This document shows positions 1 through 11,339 of a stretch of 64,000 nucleotides of DNA, one piece after another. The notes below the pieces were generated by a model. That model ran no database searches, was not told the DNA's origin, and saw only the letters and a list, made by a program, of their open reading frames with translations. A program made the translations under genes and the position numbers. This stretch comes from Arion vulgaris (taxonomy: Eukaryota; Mollusca; Gastropoda; Stylommatophora; Arionidae), in assembly GCA_020796225.1 (NCBI GenBank), contig CM036765.1:2484228-2548227 (forward strand), written 5' to 3'. Positions within the stretch are counted from its first letter, which is position 1, and each line of letters opens with the position of its first letter.

Positions 1-229
1 TTTCTTCTTTCTTCACTTAGTTATGGCTTCTTTCTTCTTTTGGTTGCTTTAAGGTTTCGCTATACGGGTTCACAAATATCGACCCAGGGGAGGAATTGAA
101 ACCGGTACCTTCAATATACGGGAACACGTTTTCGACCATCATTAAATCCGTCAAAGTTTGCAGAGAGAGAGAGGAGGGGGGTAATTCCGTGGCACTGGAT
201 GCAGACGTCAAGGTCATCATTAATTAAAA
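1..229. other. Unassigned sequence
   Basis: No gene, repeat or recognised element is supported. A purine-rich run lies near 161-182. Confidence 0.5.
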
Positions 230-640
230 TAATGAAGGTGGCGTGATTTACAAGGATCGATCGGTAGTTCGCCATGAAAAGTCCAAATTGGCCTTCACTG
301 CAAGCTCATACCACTGAAAAGTCAAGGAAACTACTAGTGAGTGCATTTAGTATGACAATGGAAGTACTGGCGGTGACTAATACTCTAATCTGGCTGGAGT
401 CGCAAAATGACACTCATGTGTGCATTCTGAGTGATTGATTGAGTATCATCCGCAAGATGAAACCACTAAAATCATCAACAATTCACAGAATCACATTCCT
501 CTTCGTTCCTGTGGGACTCATGGGGAGGGGGGTGTCGATGGCAATGAGAGAGCATCCAGGCTGGCTCGCTCTTTGTTCCTGTGGGACATAGGTGTCGATG
601 ATGGCAATGAGAGAGCAGTGATAGAGCAGATACTTTTTTG
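230..640 (+). pseudogene. LINE-G RNase H domain relic
   Basis: Broken reading frames give successive pieces of a retrotransposon RNase H domain. There is a YKDRS-like first strand (catalytic D) near 255, MEVLAVTNTLIWLES (catalytic E) near 360, a CILSD strand (catalytic D) near 425, and a degraded GVDGNERASRLA block near 530-560 that matches the usual GHxGxxGNExADxLA motif. Stops and frameshifts separate the pieces. A part of about 60 bp around the GNERA block is duplicated (about 500-560 and 570-620). The same protein type recurs at 47455-47990. The motif order is seen; assignment to an I-like LINE is inference. Confidence 0.65.
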
Positions 641-680
641 AGAAAATTGAACTTGACTGAGGGCAAACATTTGTAAACGG

Positions 681-708
681 ACTATATATATATATATATA
701 TATATATG
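681..708. repeat. (TA)n microsatellite
   Basis: An uninterrupted TA dinucleotide run between the LINE-G relic and the LINE-A relic. Confidence 0.9.
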
Positions 709-724
709 CTGTATTTAGTGTAAT

Positions 725-1500
725 ACACGTAGTAGAATTTGCAGACGATCAGGCAATCACATCAACAACAGAAGAACAGCTACAACAACACATCAACAGA
801 CTCCAGTTAACATGTAACGAATACAACATGAGAATTAACATCGACAAAACAGAAGTAATGGCATTCGCCAGAGAGGAAACACTACCAACATCTCCATCGA
901 TAATCATCTACTAAATCAAGTAAAAGATTTCACATACCTGGGAGCATTTTTTCAGCAAATGGAAGAATAACTAATGAAATTCAACACAGATGCAACAAAG
1001 CAAATCAAATGATAGGGCAAATGGCGCCAATTTTAAGATGCAAACACGTCACCATGAACACAAAAGAGCAATGTTCAACACAATCTTTCTCCCACATTAT
1101 GTTACCAGTGTCAAACCTGGACGCTGACAACAAACGATAGAAGAAAACTAGTCACAACAGAGATGAAGTGTCTACGCAGAATGCTGGGTGTAACAAGAAG
1201 AGACCGGTTGAGAAATGAAGACATCAGGAAAAAGTGGGTACAACATCAGTACTAGACTTCATCAAGAAACAACAAATTAAATGGTTCGGTCACGTAAGCA
1301 GATTACCATCAGACAGTGCACCCCAAAGAGCAATGCTGCTCCGATACAATGGGTACAAAGCAAAAGGCCGGCCACGCAAAAGATGGACCTCAGAGATAAC
1401 AGAGGCGACGAAAGAGACTATCTACGAAGCGCATACTAGGCCCGTTTTAGAAATCTCTTCCTGACCTGACGCTGTGAGGCATACAGGATTCGAGAAAGAA
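725..1500 (+). pseudogene. LINE-A reverse transcriptase C-terminal relic
   Basis: The reading frame near 733-900 contains FADDQ, the RT catalytic YxDD-type box, followed by a helix and INIDKTEVMAF, the usual segment after the active site. After frameshifts, 1234-1464 encodes the ORF2 tail: IKWFGHVSRLP followed by GRPRKRW. It ends with a stop and a short 3' UTR carrying the motif TGACGCTGTGAGGC, then (GAAA)n. The same tail recurs at 28100-28150 and 60290-60345. It is a 5'-truncated, frameshifted non-LTR retrotransposon; the clade (CR1/Jockey/RTE-like) is not resolved. Confidence 0.8.
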
Positions 1501-1589
1501 AGAAAGAAAGGAAAGAAAGAATATATGATCTAACTTGACATATTATATGGATGTTTATATGTATCTTCTTCTTCTTTCTGTAATCCTCT

Positions 1590-4135
1590 TGTGTTTCATA
1601 TCATCATGCTCTAGAACCGACTCTTGTGTTTCATATCATCATGCTCTAGAACCGACTCGTGTGTCTCATATCATCATATGCTCTAGAACCAGCTTTTGTG
1701 TCTCATATCATCATATGCTCTAGAACCGACTCTTATGTCTCATATCATCATATGCTCTAGAACCAGCTTTTGTGTCTCATATCATCATATGCTCTAGAAC
1801 CGACTCTTGTGTCTCATATGCTCTAGAACCGACTCTTGTGTCTCATATCATCATATGCTCTAGAACCGACTCTTGTGTTTCATATCATCATGCTCTAGAA
1901 CCGACTCTTGTGTCTCATATCATCATATGCTCTAGAACCGACTCTTGTGTCTCATATCATCATATGCTCTAGAACCGACTCTTGTGTCTCATATCATCAT
2001 ATGCTCTAGAACCGACTCTTGTGTCTCATATCATCATATGCTCTAGAACTGACTCTTGTGTCTCATATCATCATATGCTCTAGAACCGACTCTTGTGTCT
2101 CATATCATCATATGCTCTAGAACGGACTCTTGTGTCTCATATCATCATATGCTCTAGAACCGGCTTTTGTGTCTCATATCATCATATGTTCTAGAACCGA
2201 CTCTTGTGTCTCATATCATCATATGCTCTAGAACCGACTCTTCTGTCTCATATCATCATATGCTCTAGAACCGGCTCTTGTGTCTCATATCATCATATGC
2301 TCTAGAACCGACTCTTGTGTCTCATATCATCATATGCTCTAGAACTGACTCTTGTGTCTCATATCATCATATGCTCTAGAACCGACTCTTGTATCTCATA
2401 TCATCATATGCTCTAGAACCGACTCTTGTGTCTCATATCATCATATGCTCTGGAACCGACTCTTGTGTCTCATATCATCATATGCTCTAGAACCGACTCT
2501 TGTGTTTCATATAATCATATGCTCTAGAACCGGCTTTTGTGTCTCATATCATCATATGCTCTAGAACCGACTCTTGTGTCTCATATCATCATATGCTCTA
2601 GAACCGACTCTTGTGTCTCATATCATCATATGTTCTAGAACCGACTCTTGTGTCTCATATCATCATATGCTCTAGAACCGACTCTTGTGTCTCATATCAT
2701 CATATGCTCTAGAACCGACTCTTGTGTCTCATATCATCATATGCTCTAGAACCGACTCTTGTGTCTCATATCATCATATGCTCTAGAACCGACTCTTGTG
2801 TCTCATATCATCATATGCTCTAGAACCGACTCTTGTGTCTCATATCATCATATGCTCTAGAACCGGCTCTTGTGTCTCATATCATCATATGCTCTAGAAC
2901 CGACTCTTGTGTCTCATATCATCATATGCTCTAGAACTGACTCTTGTGTCTCATATCATCATATGCTCTAGAACCGACTCTTGTGTCTCATATCATCATA
3001 TGCTCTAGAACCGACTATTGTGTCTCATATCATCATATGCTCTAAAACCGGCTTTTGTTCCATATCATCATATGCTCTAGAACCGACTCTTGTGTCTCAT
3101 ATCATCATATGCTCTAGAACCGACTCTTGTGTCTCATATCATCATATGCTCTAGAACCGACTATTGTGTCTCATATCATCATATGCTCTAGAACCGACTA
3201 TTGTGTCTCATATCATCATATGCTCTAGAACCGACTCTTGTGTCTCATATCATCATATGCTCTAGAACCGGCTCTTGTGTCTCATATCATCATATGCTCT
3301 AGAACCGACTCTTGTGTCTCATATCATCATATGCTCTAGAACTGACTCTTGTGTCTCATATCATCATATGCTCTAGAACCGACTCTTGTGTCTCATATCA
3401 TCATATGCTCTAGAACCGACTATTGTGTCTCATATCATTATATGCTCTAGAACCGGCTTTTGTGTCTCATATCATCATATGCTCTAGAACCGACTCTTGT
3501 GTCTCATATCATCATATGCTCTAGAACCGACTCTTGTGTCTCATATCATCATATGCTCTAGAACCGGCTCTTGTGTCTCATATCATCATATGTTCTAGAA
3601 CCGACTCTTGTGTCTCATATCATCATATGCTCTAGAACTGACTCTTGTGTCTCATATCATCATATGTTCTAGAACCGACTCTTGTGTCTCATATCATCAT
3701 ATGCTCTAGAACCGACTATTGTGTCTCATATCATCATATGCTCTAGAACCGACTCTTGTGTCTCATATCATCATATGCTCTAGAACCGACTCTTGTGTCT
3801 CATATCATCATATGCTCTAGAACGGACTCTTGTGTCTCATATCATCATATGCTCTAGAACCGACTCTTGTGTCTCATATCATCATATGCTCTAGAACCGA
3901 CTCTTGTGTCTCATATCATCATATGCTCTAGAACCGACTCTTGTGTCTCATATCATCATATGCTCTAGAACGGACTCTTGTGTCTCATATCATCATATGC
4001 TCTAGAACCGACTCTTGTGTCTCATATCATCATATGTTCTAGAACCGACTCTTGTGTCTCATATCATCATATGCTCTAGAACCGACTCTTGTGTCTCATA
4101 TCATCATATGCTCTAGAACCGACTCTTGTGTTTGT
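1590..4135. repeat. 37 bp minisatellite, about 68 copies
   Basis: The unit contains CATATCATCATATGCTCTAG followed by AACCGACTCTTGTGTCT, so each copy has a TCTAGA site. Variants are mostly single substitutions (GACTC/GGCTC/GACTA, GCTCT/GTTCT). Early copies (about 1600-1830) lack ATA or are shorter, and the central copies are very uniform. The short reading frames across it are repeat translation, not genes. Confidence 0.97.
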
Positions 4136-4363
4136 GTTTTTGTTTTCCTATACTTCATTGAATAATATATTCTGAACACATCCAGGTCAAGAGTTCATAC
4201 GACTGTCATTTTGTTCTGTATTTTCATCATTGAAGCTAATTACTCGTTTGACCTAGTTTTTGTCTCAGTAAACATTGGATGATCTTGTTCATTTGTTTAT
4301 AATTCTTGTCAATGTTCTTCTAATGTTCACAATATGTTCACAGTTCGACAGCTTAAATTTGTC
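4136..4363. other. AT-rich spacer
   Basis: Unique AT-rich sequence between two arrays. No gene or element seen. Confidence 0.6.
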
Positions 4364-4600
4364 AACATTTCACTTCATTGCAAATCTTCTCTTCATTTGC
4401 AAACCTTCACCTCATTTGTAAACCTTCACCTCATTTGTAAACATTCACTTCATTTGTAAACCTTCACTTCATTTGTAAACCGTCACTTCATTTGTAAACC
4501 GTCACTTCATTTTAAACCTTCACTTCATTTGTAAACCTTCACTTCATTTGTAAACCTTCACTTCATTGTAAACCTTCACTTCATTTGCAAACCTTCACCT
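4364..4600. repeat. 19 bp minisatellite, about 12 copies
   Basis: Tandem units built on AAACCTTCACTTCATTTGT, with minor variants (CACCTC, CGTCAC) and one or two copies short by a base or two. Confidence 0.93.
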
Positions 4601-4688
4601 GACGTGAGATTTATGTCTCACAATCCGAACAAACTAATATGACATTTAGGAAGTTCAAACTTCTTATCAAGTCTTGTCAATATATTAG

Positions 4689-5060
4689 ATGTCATTCAGG
4701 AGTGTGTCATTCAGGAGTGTGTCATTCAGGAGTGTGTCATTCAGGAGTGTGTCATTCAGGAGTGTGTCATTCAGGAGTGTGCCATTCAGTAGTGTGTCAT
4801 TCGTTAGTGTGTCATTCAGGAGTGTGTTATTCAGGAGTGTGTTATTCAGCAGGGTGTTATTCAGCAATGTGTTATTCAGGAGTGTGTCGTTAAGGAGTGT
4901 GTCGTTCAGCAGTGTGTTATTCAGCAGTGTGTTATTCAGCAGTGTGTTATTCAGCAGTGTGTTATTCAGCAGTGTGCTTGCTATTCAGCAGTGTGTTATT
5001 CAGCAGTGTGTTATTCAGCAGTGTGTTATTCAGCAGTGTGTTATTCAGCAGTGTGTGGTT
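4689..5060. repeat. 15 bp minisatellite, about 25 copies
   Basis: Units alternate between GTCATTCAGGAGTGT (left half) and GTTATTCAGCAGTGT (right half). The array therefore has two homogenised blocks. Because 15 is a multiple of 3, open frames run through it on both strands, but it has no coding signature. Confidence 0.95.
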
Positions 5061-5190
5061 CGTGATAATTAGTTTTAACGTTGAATATATATAAGGCTAA
5101 ATGTATTAAATTACATTGTCTGTGCATTTTTTTATTTAGTTTTTTTAAATTGGAAGGTGGTTGGAGTGGGGTTGGGAGGGGTGGGTGGGA

Positions 5191-5314
5191 ATCAACGAAA
5201 GTGTCACAGAAAATAAAGCCATGGAGTAATTATTCGTTCCTCCCCCCTCCCCACCCTCCGGGAAGGAACGAATAAATACTCCCTGGCTTTATTTTCTGTG
5301 ACACTTTGTTGATT
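5191..5314. repeat. Near-perfect inverted repeat (hairpin)
   Basis: Two arms of about 50 nt (5191-5240 and 5265-5314) are reverse complements with only a few mismatches. Each arm includes the palindromic pair GTGTCACAGAAAATAAAGCC / GGCTTTATTTTCTGTGACAC. The spacer is about 24 nt and rich in C. No terminal target duplication is obvious. It could be a small fold-back element or a local inverted duplication. Confidence 0.85.
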
Positions 5315-5484
5315 ATTACCAACATTATTATTATTAACATCTTCAACTTTCATGTATTTATTTCTTGCCCAGTTCTTGAGATTTCTTCTAGTGGTTTGTT
5401 AGTGAGTTTAACAAACTGTGACCAAGAAGTGCATTGATGCGTACAGACACTTTTCTTATCCTGATTCTGAAATGTGCATTGTTA

Positions 5485-6140
5485 ATTGCAGTGTTGTATG
5501 TGCAGTGTTGTATGTATAGTGTTGTTTGTATAGTGTTGTATGTATAGTGTTGTATGTATAGTGTTGTATGTATAGTGTTGTATGTACAGTGTTTTATGTA
5601 CAGTGTTGTATGTATAGTGTTGTATATATAGTGTTGTATGTATAGTGTTGTATGTATATTGTTATATGTACAGTGTTGTATGTATAGTGTTATATGTACA
5701 GTGTTGTATGTATAGTGTTATATGTACAGTGTTGTATGTATAGTGTTATATGTACAGTGTTGTATGTATAGTGTTATATGTACAGTGTTGTATGTACAGT
5801 GTTGTATGTACAGTGTTGTATGTACAGTGGTGTATGTATAGTGTTGTATGTACAGTGGTGTATGTATAGTGTTGTATGTATAGTGTTGTATGTATAGTGT
5901 TATATGTACAGTGGTGTATGTACAGTGTTATATGTACAGTGTTGTATGTACAGTGTTGTATGTACAGTGTTATATGTAAAGTGTTGTATGTACAGTGTTA
6001 TATGTATAGTGTTGTATGTATAGTGTTATATGCACAGTGTTGTATGTACAGTGTTGTATGTACAGTGTTGTATGTAAATTGTTGTATGTAAAATGTTGTA
6101 TCTACAGTATTGTATTTAAATTGTTGTATGTAAAGTATTG
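5485..6140. repeat. 14 bp minisatellite, about 45 copies
   Basis: Units are based on GTGTTGTATGTATA, with GTACA/GTATA and GTTGT/GTTAT variants arranged in local alternating blocks. Confidence 0.94.
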
Positions 6141-6154
6141 TATCTTACCGTGAT

Positions 6155-6215
6155 ACGTTACATAAGACATGCAAGTAATTTCTCCATATCGCTCTACGTT
6201 TAATTGATTCTATAA
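6155..6215 (-). mobile_element. LINE-E 3' tail fragment
   Basis: About 55 bp match the LINE-E terminus seen at 17935 and 43404: the GATACGTTACAT block, then GCAAGTAATTTCTCCATA. It directly precedes the 26 bp array. Confidence 0.7.
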
Positions 6216-6228
6216 AATTAGGTCCGCT

Positions 6229-6911
6229 ATTTCTCGCCTCTGTAAGTAAACTCTATTTCTCGCCTCTGTAAGTAAACTCTATTTCTCGCCTCTGTAAGTA
6301 AACTCTATTTCTCGCCTCTGTAAGTAAACTCTATTTCTCGCCTCTGTAAGTAAACTATATTTCTCGCCTCTGTAAGTAAACTCTATTTCTCGCCTCTGTA
6401 AGTAAACTCTATTTCTCGCCTCTGTAAGTAAACTATATTTCTCGCCTCTGTAAGTAAACTCTATTTCTCGCCTCTGTAAGTAAACTCTATTTCTCGCCTC
6501 TGTAGGTAAACTATATTTCTCGCCTCTGTAAGTAAACTCTATTTCTCGCCTCTGTAAGTAAACTATATTTCTCGCCTCTGTAAGTAAACTCTATTTCTCG
6601 CCCCTGTAAGTAAACTATATTTCTCGCCCCTGTAAGTAAACTCTATTTCTCGCCCCTGTAAGTAAACTCTATTTCTCGTCTCTGTAAGTAAACGCTATTT
6701 CTCGCCCCTGTAAGTAAACTCTATTTCTCGCCCCTGTAAGTAAACTATATTTCTCGCCCCTGTAAGTAAACTATATTTCTCGCCTCTGTAAGTAAACGCT
6801 ATTTCTCGCCCTTGTAAGTAAACTCTATTTCTCGCCCCTGTAAGTAAACTATATTTCTCGCCCCTGTAAGTAAACATATTTCTCGCCCTGTAAGTAAACT
6901 CTATTTCTCGC
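6229..6911. repeat. 26 bp minisatellite, left block
   Basis: Units are based on CTGTAAGTAAACTCTATTTC followed by TCGCCT, about 26 copies. Variants (CTCTA/CTATA/CGCTA, CCTCT/CCCCT) are interspersed. The array is interrupted at 6912 by a solo LTR and resumes at 7570. Confidence 0.97.
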
Positions 6912-7569
6912 TGTAATAGGGTCCCCTTTTCCTCCTTTGTTGATTGTAATAGGGTCACGTTTTCTTCCTCTACATTGTTCGCTTCCTTAACTTATTATTG
7001 ATGATTGGCGATTGGTTCCTAACTTTTGTGATTGGATCCTAACTTTTATGATTGGATCCTAACTTTTATGTACCAGAACATTGTAGTAGGGGCCATCCTG
7101 ACTGTCGTCCAAATGAGGTAGGGGGAATCCGGTGTTCCCTTGAGTTTGATGGTATTTGTTGGAGAAGCCCCCTTTTTTATAAGCTTCATCTACTTGGATA
7201 ATAGTGAGGTTAATAGTGAATTAACACTTGATGACCACAGCACTCACAATTCACAGAGTATTATAAAGTAACACGTACTTCTTACAGATGATTTTGATGT
7301 ATGTTTATTTTGATATTATATGGACATGGTAAACACGTCTGTCCATCTCAAGTGTTTATATCGTCTATCTTATTTACTAACTCTTCCTAGCAACTGTTAC
7401 TAAATCGTCACTATTTAACTACACAAAAACGTCATGTCTCGTAGTTATGTGTTGCATTCTTCTGCATAGAGAGTACAACACATAGTCTCAACTATTAAAC
7501 ATCTAATTATACTACTCTAACTATCTGACTAACTGTCCATTCCTCCGCTGCCATCTGGGAACTATGACA
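6912..7569 (-). mobile_element. Solo LTR of a Ty3/Gypsy element
   Basis: A 658 bp unit begins TGTAATAGGG and ends GAACTATGACA on the + strand, so it has TG...CA ends. It is bracketed by a perfect 4 bp target duplication TCGC (6908-6911 and 7570-7573) and sits inside the 26 bp array. The same sequence recurs at 15026-15640 as the LTR of the adjacent Ty3/Gypsy element. Orientation is taken from the coding strand of that element. A direct repeat of TGTAATAGGG (6912 and 6945) lies inside the left edge. Confidence 0.88.
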
Positions 7570-8214
7570 TCGCCCTGTAAGTAAACTCTATTTCTCGCCC
7601 CTGTAAGTAAACTATATTTCTCGCCCATGTAAGTAAACTATATTTCTCGCCCTGTAAGTAAACTATATTTCTCGCCCTGTAAGTAAACTATATTTCTCGC
7701 CCCTGTAAGTAAACTATATTTCTCGCCCCTGTAAGTAAACTATATTTCTCGCCTCTGTAAGTAAACTCTATTTCTCGCCTCTGTAAGTAAACTATATTTC
7801 TCGCCTCTGTAAGTAAACTCTATTTCTCGCCCCTGTAAGTAAACTATATTTCTCGCCCCTGTAAGTAAACTATATTTCTCGCCCATGTAAGTAAACTATA
7901 TTTCTCGCCTCTGTAAGTAAACTATATTTCTCGCCTCTGTAAGTAAACTATATTTCTCGCCTCTGTAAGTAAACGCTATTTCTCGCCCTTGTAAGTAAAC
8001 TCTATTTCTCGCCCCTGTAAGTAAACTATATTTCTCGCCCCTGTAAGTAAACTATATTTCTCGCCCCTGTAAGTAAACTATATTTCTCGCCTCTGTAAGT
8101 AAAGTCTATTTCTCGCCCCTGTAAGTAAACTCTATTTCTCGCCCCTGTAAGTAAACTATATTTCTGCCCTGTAAGTAAACTCTATTTCTCGCCCCTGTAA
8201 GTAAACGCTATTTC
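7570..8214. repeat. 26 bp minisatellite, middle block
   Basis: The same unit as 6229-6911 resumes directly after the solo LTR and runs about 25 copies to 8214. There it meets a short LTR remnant of the Ty3/Gypsy element. Confidence 0.96.
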
Positions 8215-9549
8215 TCTAGGGGGGAACTATGACACCCCTGGAGACTCGCCGTCGCCTGACGGCGAACTCCCAACAAAATCGCACAGGTAGTGTCAATAGG
8301 GTGATTAGAGTGGTGAGAGCTGAAAGGAACTAGTCACCTCACGTGATAAACGTGGCTCCACAACAACTAACTATAACCACCCAAACCATGGTCAAAAAAG
8401 GAAAAAGAAAATCCTGAGGGGATCTCGGGGGGGGCCCAGTTGAACGAGCTAAATGGGAACTAGTCACCACCGTCGTTGAACGTGACTCCCCAACTGGTCA
8501 TAGGTGACCAGGGAACACCAACAAAAACCCTCTGTGCTAAAAAGGGAAAAAAGAAATTAATCAGCATTAAAAAAATTAATTTAAAAAATATCCCCCATAG
8601 TTCCGACGGCGACCCAACAGCATAATTTTTTGGCCCAAATTTGGGGGGGTGGCTGTACGGGACATCCTTTCCCTAAAGGGGGTAGTATTTTGATGGCGGT
8701 TTGCATCAGTATGTCCCCTAACACTATGTTTTTTTCCATGTAAAGGGGTCTTGTCACATTATCTGAAATCTCAAAAAAAAAAAACAAGTTACAAATCGAA
8801 AAAAAAGGGAAAAAACATATAAAATAAGTTAAATTTCCCACGTTATATTCCTCCTCGGGGCAATTTTAAAAACCCCCCCAGCCCGGGGGAAATAATAAAC
8901 TCCCAAGATTTAACATATGACCAATGAATATGGAACGACTTATATATGATGCCTAATTAACAACATCATATTTTAAATTTTAAACCCAAACCCCCAACCC
9001 CCCAGGGAAAACTACTAAAAAAAAATTTGCATCTTCGACATCTAGATAGAGGGAAAAAGAAATATTTTATAATTTCATTCCAAATTTAAATTTTCCCAAA
9101 ATACCCACATTAAAGTGTGTTTTTCCAAATGAAAGGGTTTTATTAATTTTAAAAACCCCCTCTAATAAAATCTTTTTCATTCATTTCCCAAACATCAAAA
9201 AACCGGCCTCAATGTGGTATTAAAAAAAAAAAACCAAAATTTTCCCAAATTAATCCGGAAAACCAAATATACATGCCCCAAAACAAGGTACATTATACAC
9301 CCCAACGGAAATAACCTTCTAAATTTGTCCTTATTTGAAATTAACGGGACTCATAATAAAAATCCTCAAACAAAACCAAAGGAATAGTTTTTTATTCCGT
9401 ATATATTACAAATTTACCTATAAAAAACTTGAAACTAACTGAGGAACTGTTCGCATCTCTTAATTTGGCGACCAGAAATTATCAAATTCAGTTTGGGTTC
9501 TTTTGTCACCCATCGGACTAATAAATTAACCTGAATTTGATCAGGCGTC

Positions 9550-10640
9550 AAAGCACTTTTTTACGGTTGTGCGGAAAAAAGTTTCCAAATTTTTCAGTGT
9601 TTACTTTGTCCTTTCTCCCCCAAACCCAAGGTTTTAAATTTTGAAAAATATAAATTTTTTTCCTTGTTCGTCATCAATTTGTTTGAAAAAGGGGGGCTAT
9701 TCTGTCACGGGCATCTTGACGAGCCACCGCAAATTTTCCTTTTTTTATGGGTGCCTATGGCATCATTTGGTCCCTCGGGTTAAATAATTCGTCTATGATA
9801 AAATTTATTGGTAACAGGTGCCTACCATAAAGTAAATAATATGGAGCCCAACCCTGTTGAAGTGGGGGAATATTTTTCCCCAACACCAGGGATACATGAA
9901 GAGACCTTTTTAAATTTCTAGAATCTTCTCGCGAGCAACCAATAACGTTCTTTCGTTTTCCACAAATTAAATTTCCTTTTGGTTGTACGCTGGGGTCCTG
10001 GTTTTTTTAAATTTCCCATATTTACGGCAGAATCTTTTAAAAGGGGGGACCCCAAATGACTTGGCCTGATCCGAGTGTAATTTGGGTTTGGGGAATTCCA
10101 AAATCAGGTATCCATCGGGACTGGATTGCCTTTTACCTATTTGCAGTCTGATTTTTGGGTAGGAATGGCCACCACATATTTAGAAAAAAGTCGGTCAACA
10201 CCAAAACATTTTTAAAATCCATCGGAATTCTAGGAAATTTATGAAGTCCTTTAAACCTTTTCCCCAGGGGATAGGTAGCTTTTATGACCATAAACTGCCG
10301 TGATTTTTTTTGGGGTTTTTTTTCATATTACAAATGGAAATGACCCCCCAAATCACCCACATCTCGTGCCATCCCTTCCAAAAAAACGGACCTTTTTGGG
10401 GCAATGTCTTATCTCGCCCTTGATGCCCGAAAAGGAATAGTTGATAACACCAGCTGGCGGAGACTTGAGGTAATAAAATTTTTTAATTCCCCCCGTCACT
10501 TTCACCACTTTATTGATCCCCAAATTTTCCTTTTTTTTAACGAAAAGATTATCACAGAAAACAAAACCGGTTGTGACCCTTTGGGACCATTTAAGTGGTA
10601 TCAGGGGTATCAGTCGCCAATCTTCAAATTATTTGTAACG
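9550..10640 (-). pseudogene. Ty3/Gypsy integrase region
   Basis: Fragments in shifting frames match the integrase order. Near 10360-10430, GRDKT and FFWKGWHE resemble the zinc-binding H2C2 and GHxGxxKT..FYWPGM segment. Near 10040-10080, HSDQAKSF resembles the catalytic HSDxGxxF strand. Near 9950, ENERTLL resembles the VERFNRTL block carrying catalytic E. Near 9790-9860, GWAPYYLLYGRHLLP matches the conserved SP..LLYGR.P block that follows. Many frameshifts are present and the protein could not be functional as read. Confidence 0.75.
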
Positions 10641-10779
10641 GGAATCCTGCAATTGTAAAATCTTACGTCTGCTAAACTATAAGAGCGGAACTGCTCGTTG
10701 GCAATGACACTTGTCGCCTGCAAAGTCAGATCACGACCATAAGGGGGGGTTTAAAATATATTTGATTTATACCTTTTCA

Positions 10780-11330
10780 TCATTCTCAGACAAGGCATCA
10801 AAATCCGCCCTAACCCGCTCCCGGGCGGGGGATACCGTAAAAAATCGGCATTTTTTTTTAATGTCCCTTTACGATGTTTGATTTCGTAATCAAATACAAA
10901 ACGGGAGATAGCCCCCTTTTGTTCAATGGCCCCTAGATGCGCCCTTTTTGGGAAAAAAGTCAAACCCTTATTATCAGAAAAAACAGCCCTTTTAAATTCC
11001 CCTGGGATGGAACAAAACTTTTAAGAGGCCCCTTTTCCCAAACCCAAAAAACCCTATTTTAAAAATTTCTCTTTATGTTTTTCTTTCTGCGGAGAGTCCA
11101 CTGGCAAAAGCTATTACTTTGGTGAGAATCCTGCTGCGGCTCAACACACCCGGGGGCCAAAAAAAAGGGACAATGCCCAAAAGATAAATGGACTCCCAAA
11201 AGGGGGAAACCCAGAAGGGGCAGAATCTTTAGATTAAAAGATCTCGGAAAAAGAACTTTAAAAATCGCTACCCCCAATGAAACTTAAAACGAGCCAGTTG
11301 TTAAATGTCGTTTCGATCCAGGGTAAAAAC
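10780..11330 (-). pseudogene. Ty3/Gypsy RNase H region
   Basis: Near 11100-11140 the broken frame reads TKVIAFASG, matching the VIAYASRTL block. Near 10820-10920 it reads DYEIKHRKGTLKKNADFL, a clear match to the YDFEIKHRxGxxNxNADALSR block ending the Gypsy RNase H. Frame changes separate them. Confidence 0.8.
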
Positions 11331-11339
11331 CCGGGAAAG

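Noticed and set aside
1590..4135. Possible centromeric satellite
   Set aside because: Unit length and array size are those of a minisatellite, and several unrelated arrays sit side by side; no evidence for a centromere.
4639..5094. Cys- or Ser-rich repetitive frames
   Set aside because: 15 bp array artefact.
10404..10658. 84-codon + strand frame
   Set aside because: It lies antisense to the Ty3/Gypsy integrase in low-quality sequence; the integrase motifs are on the other strand.
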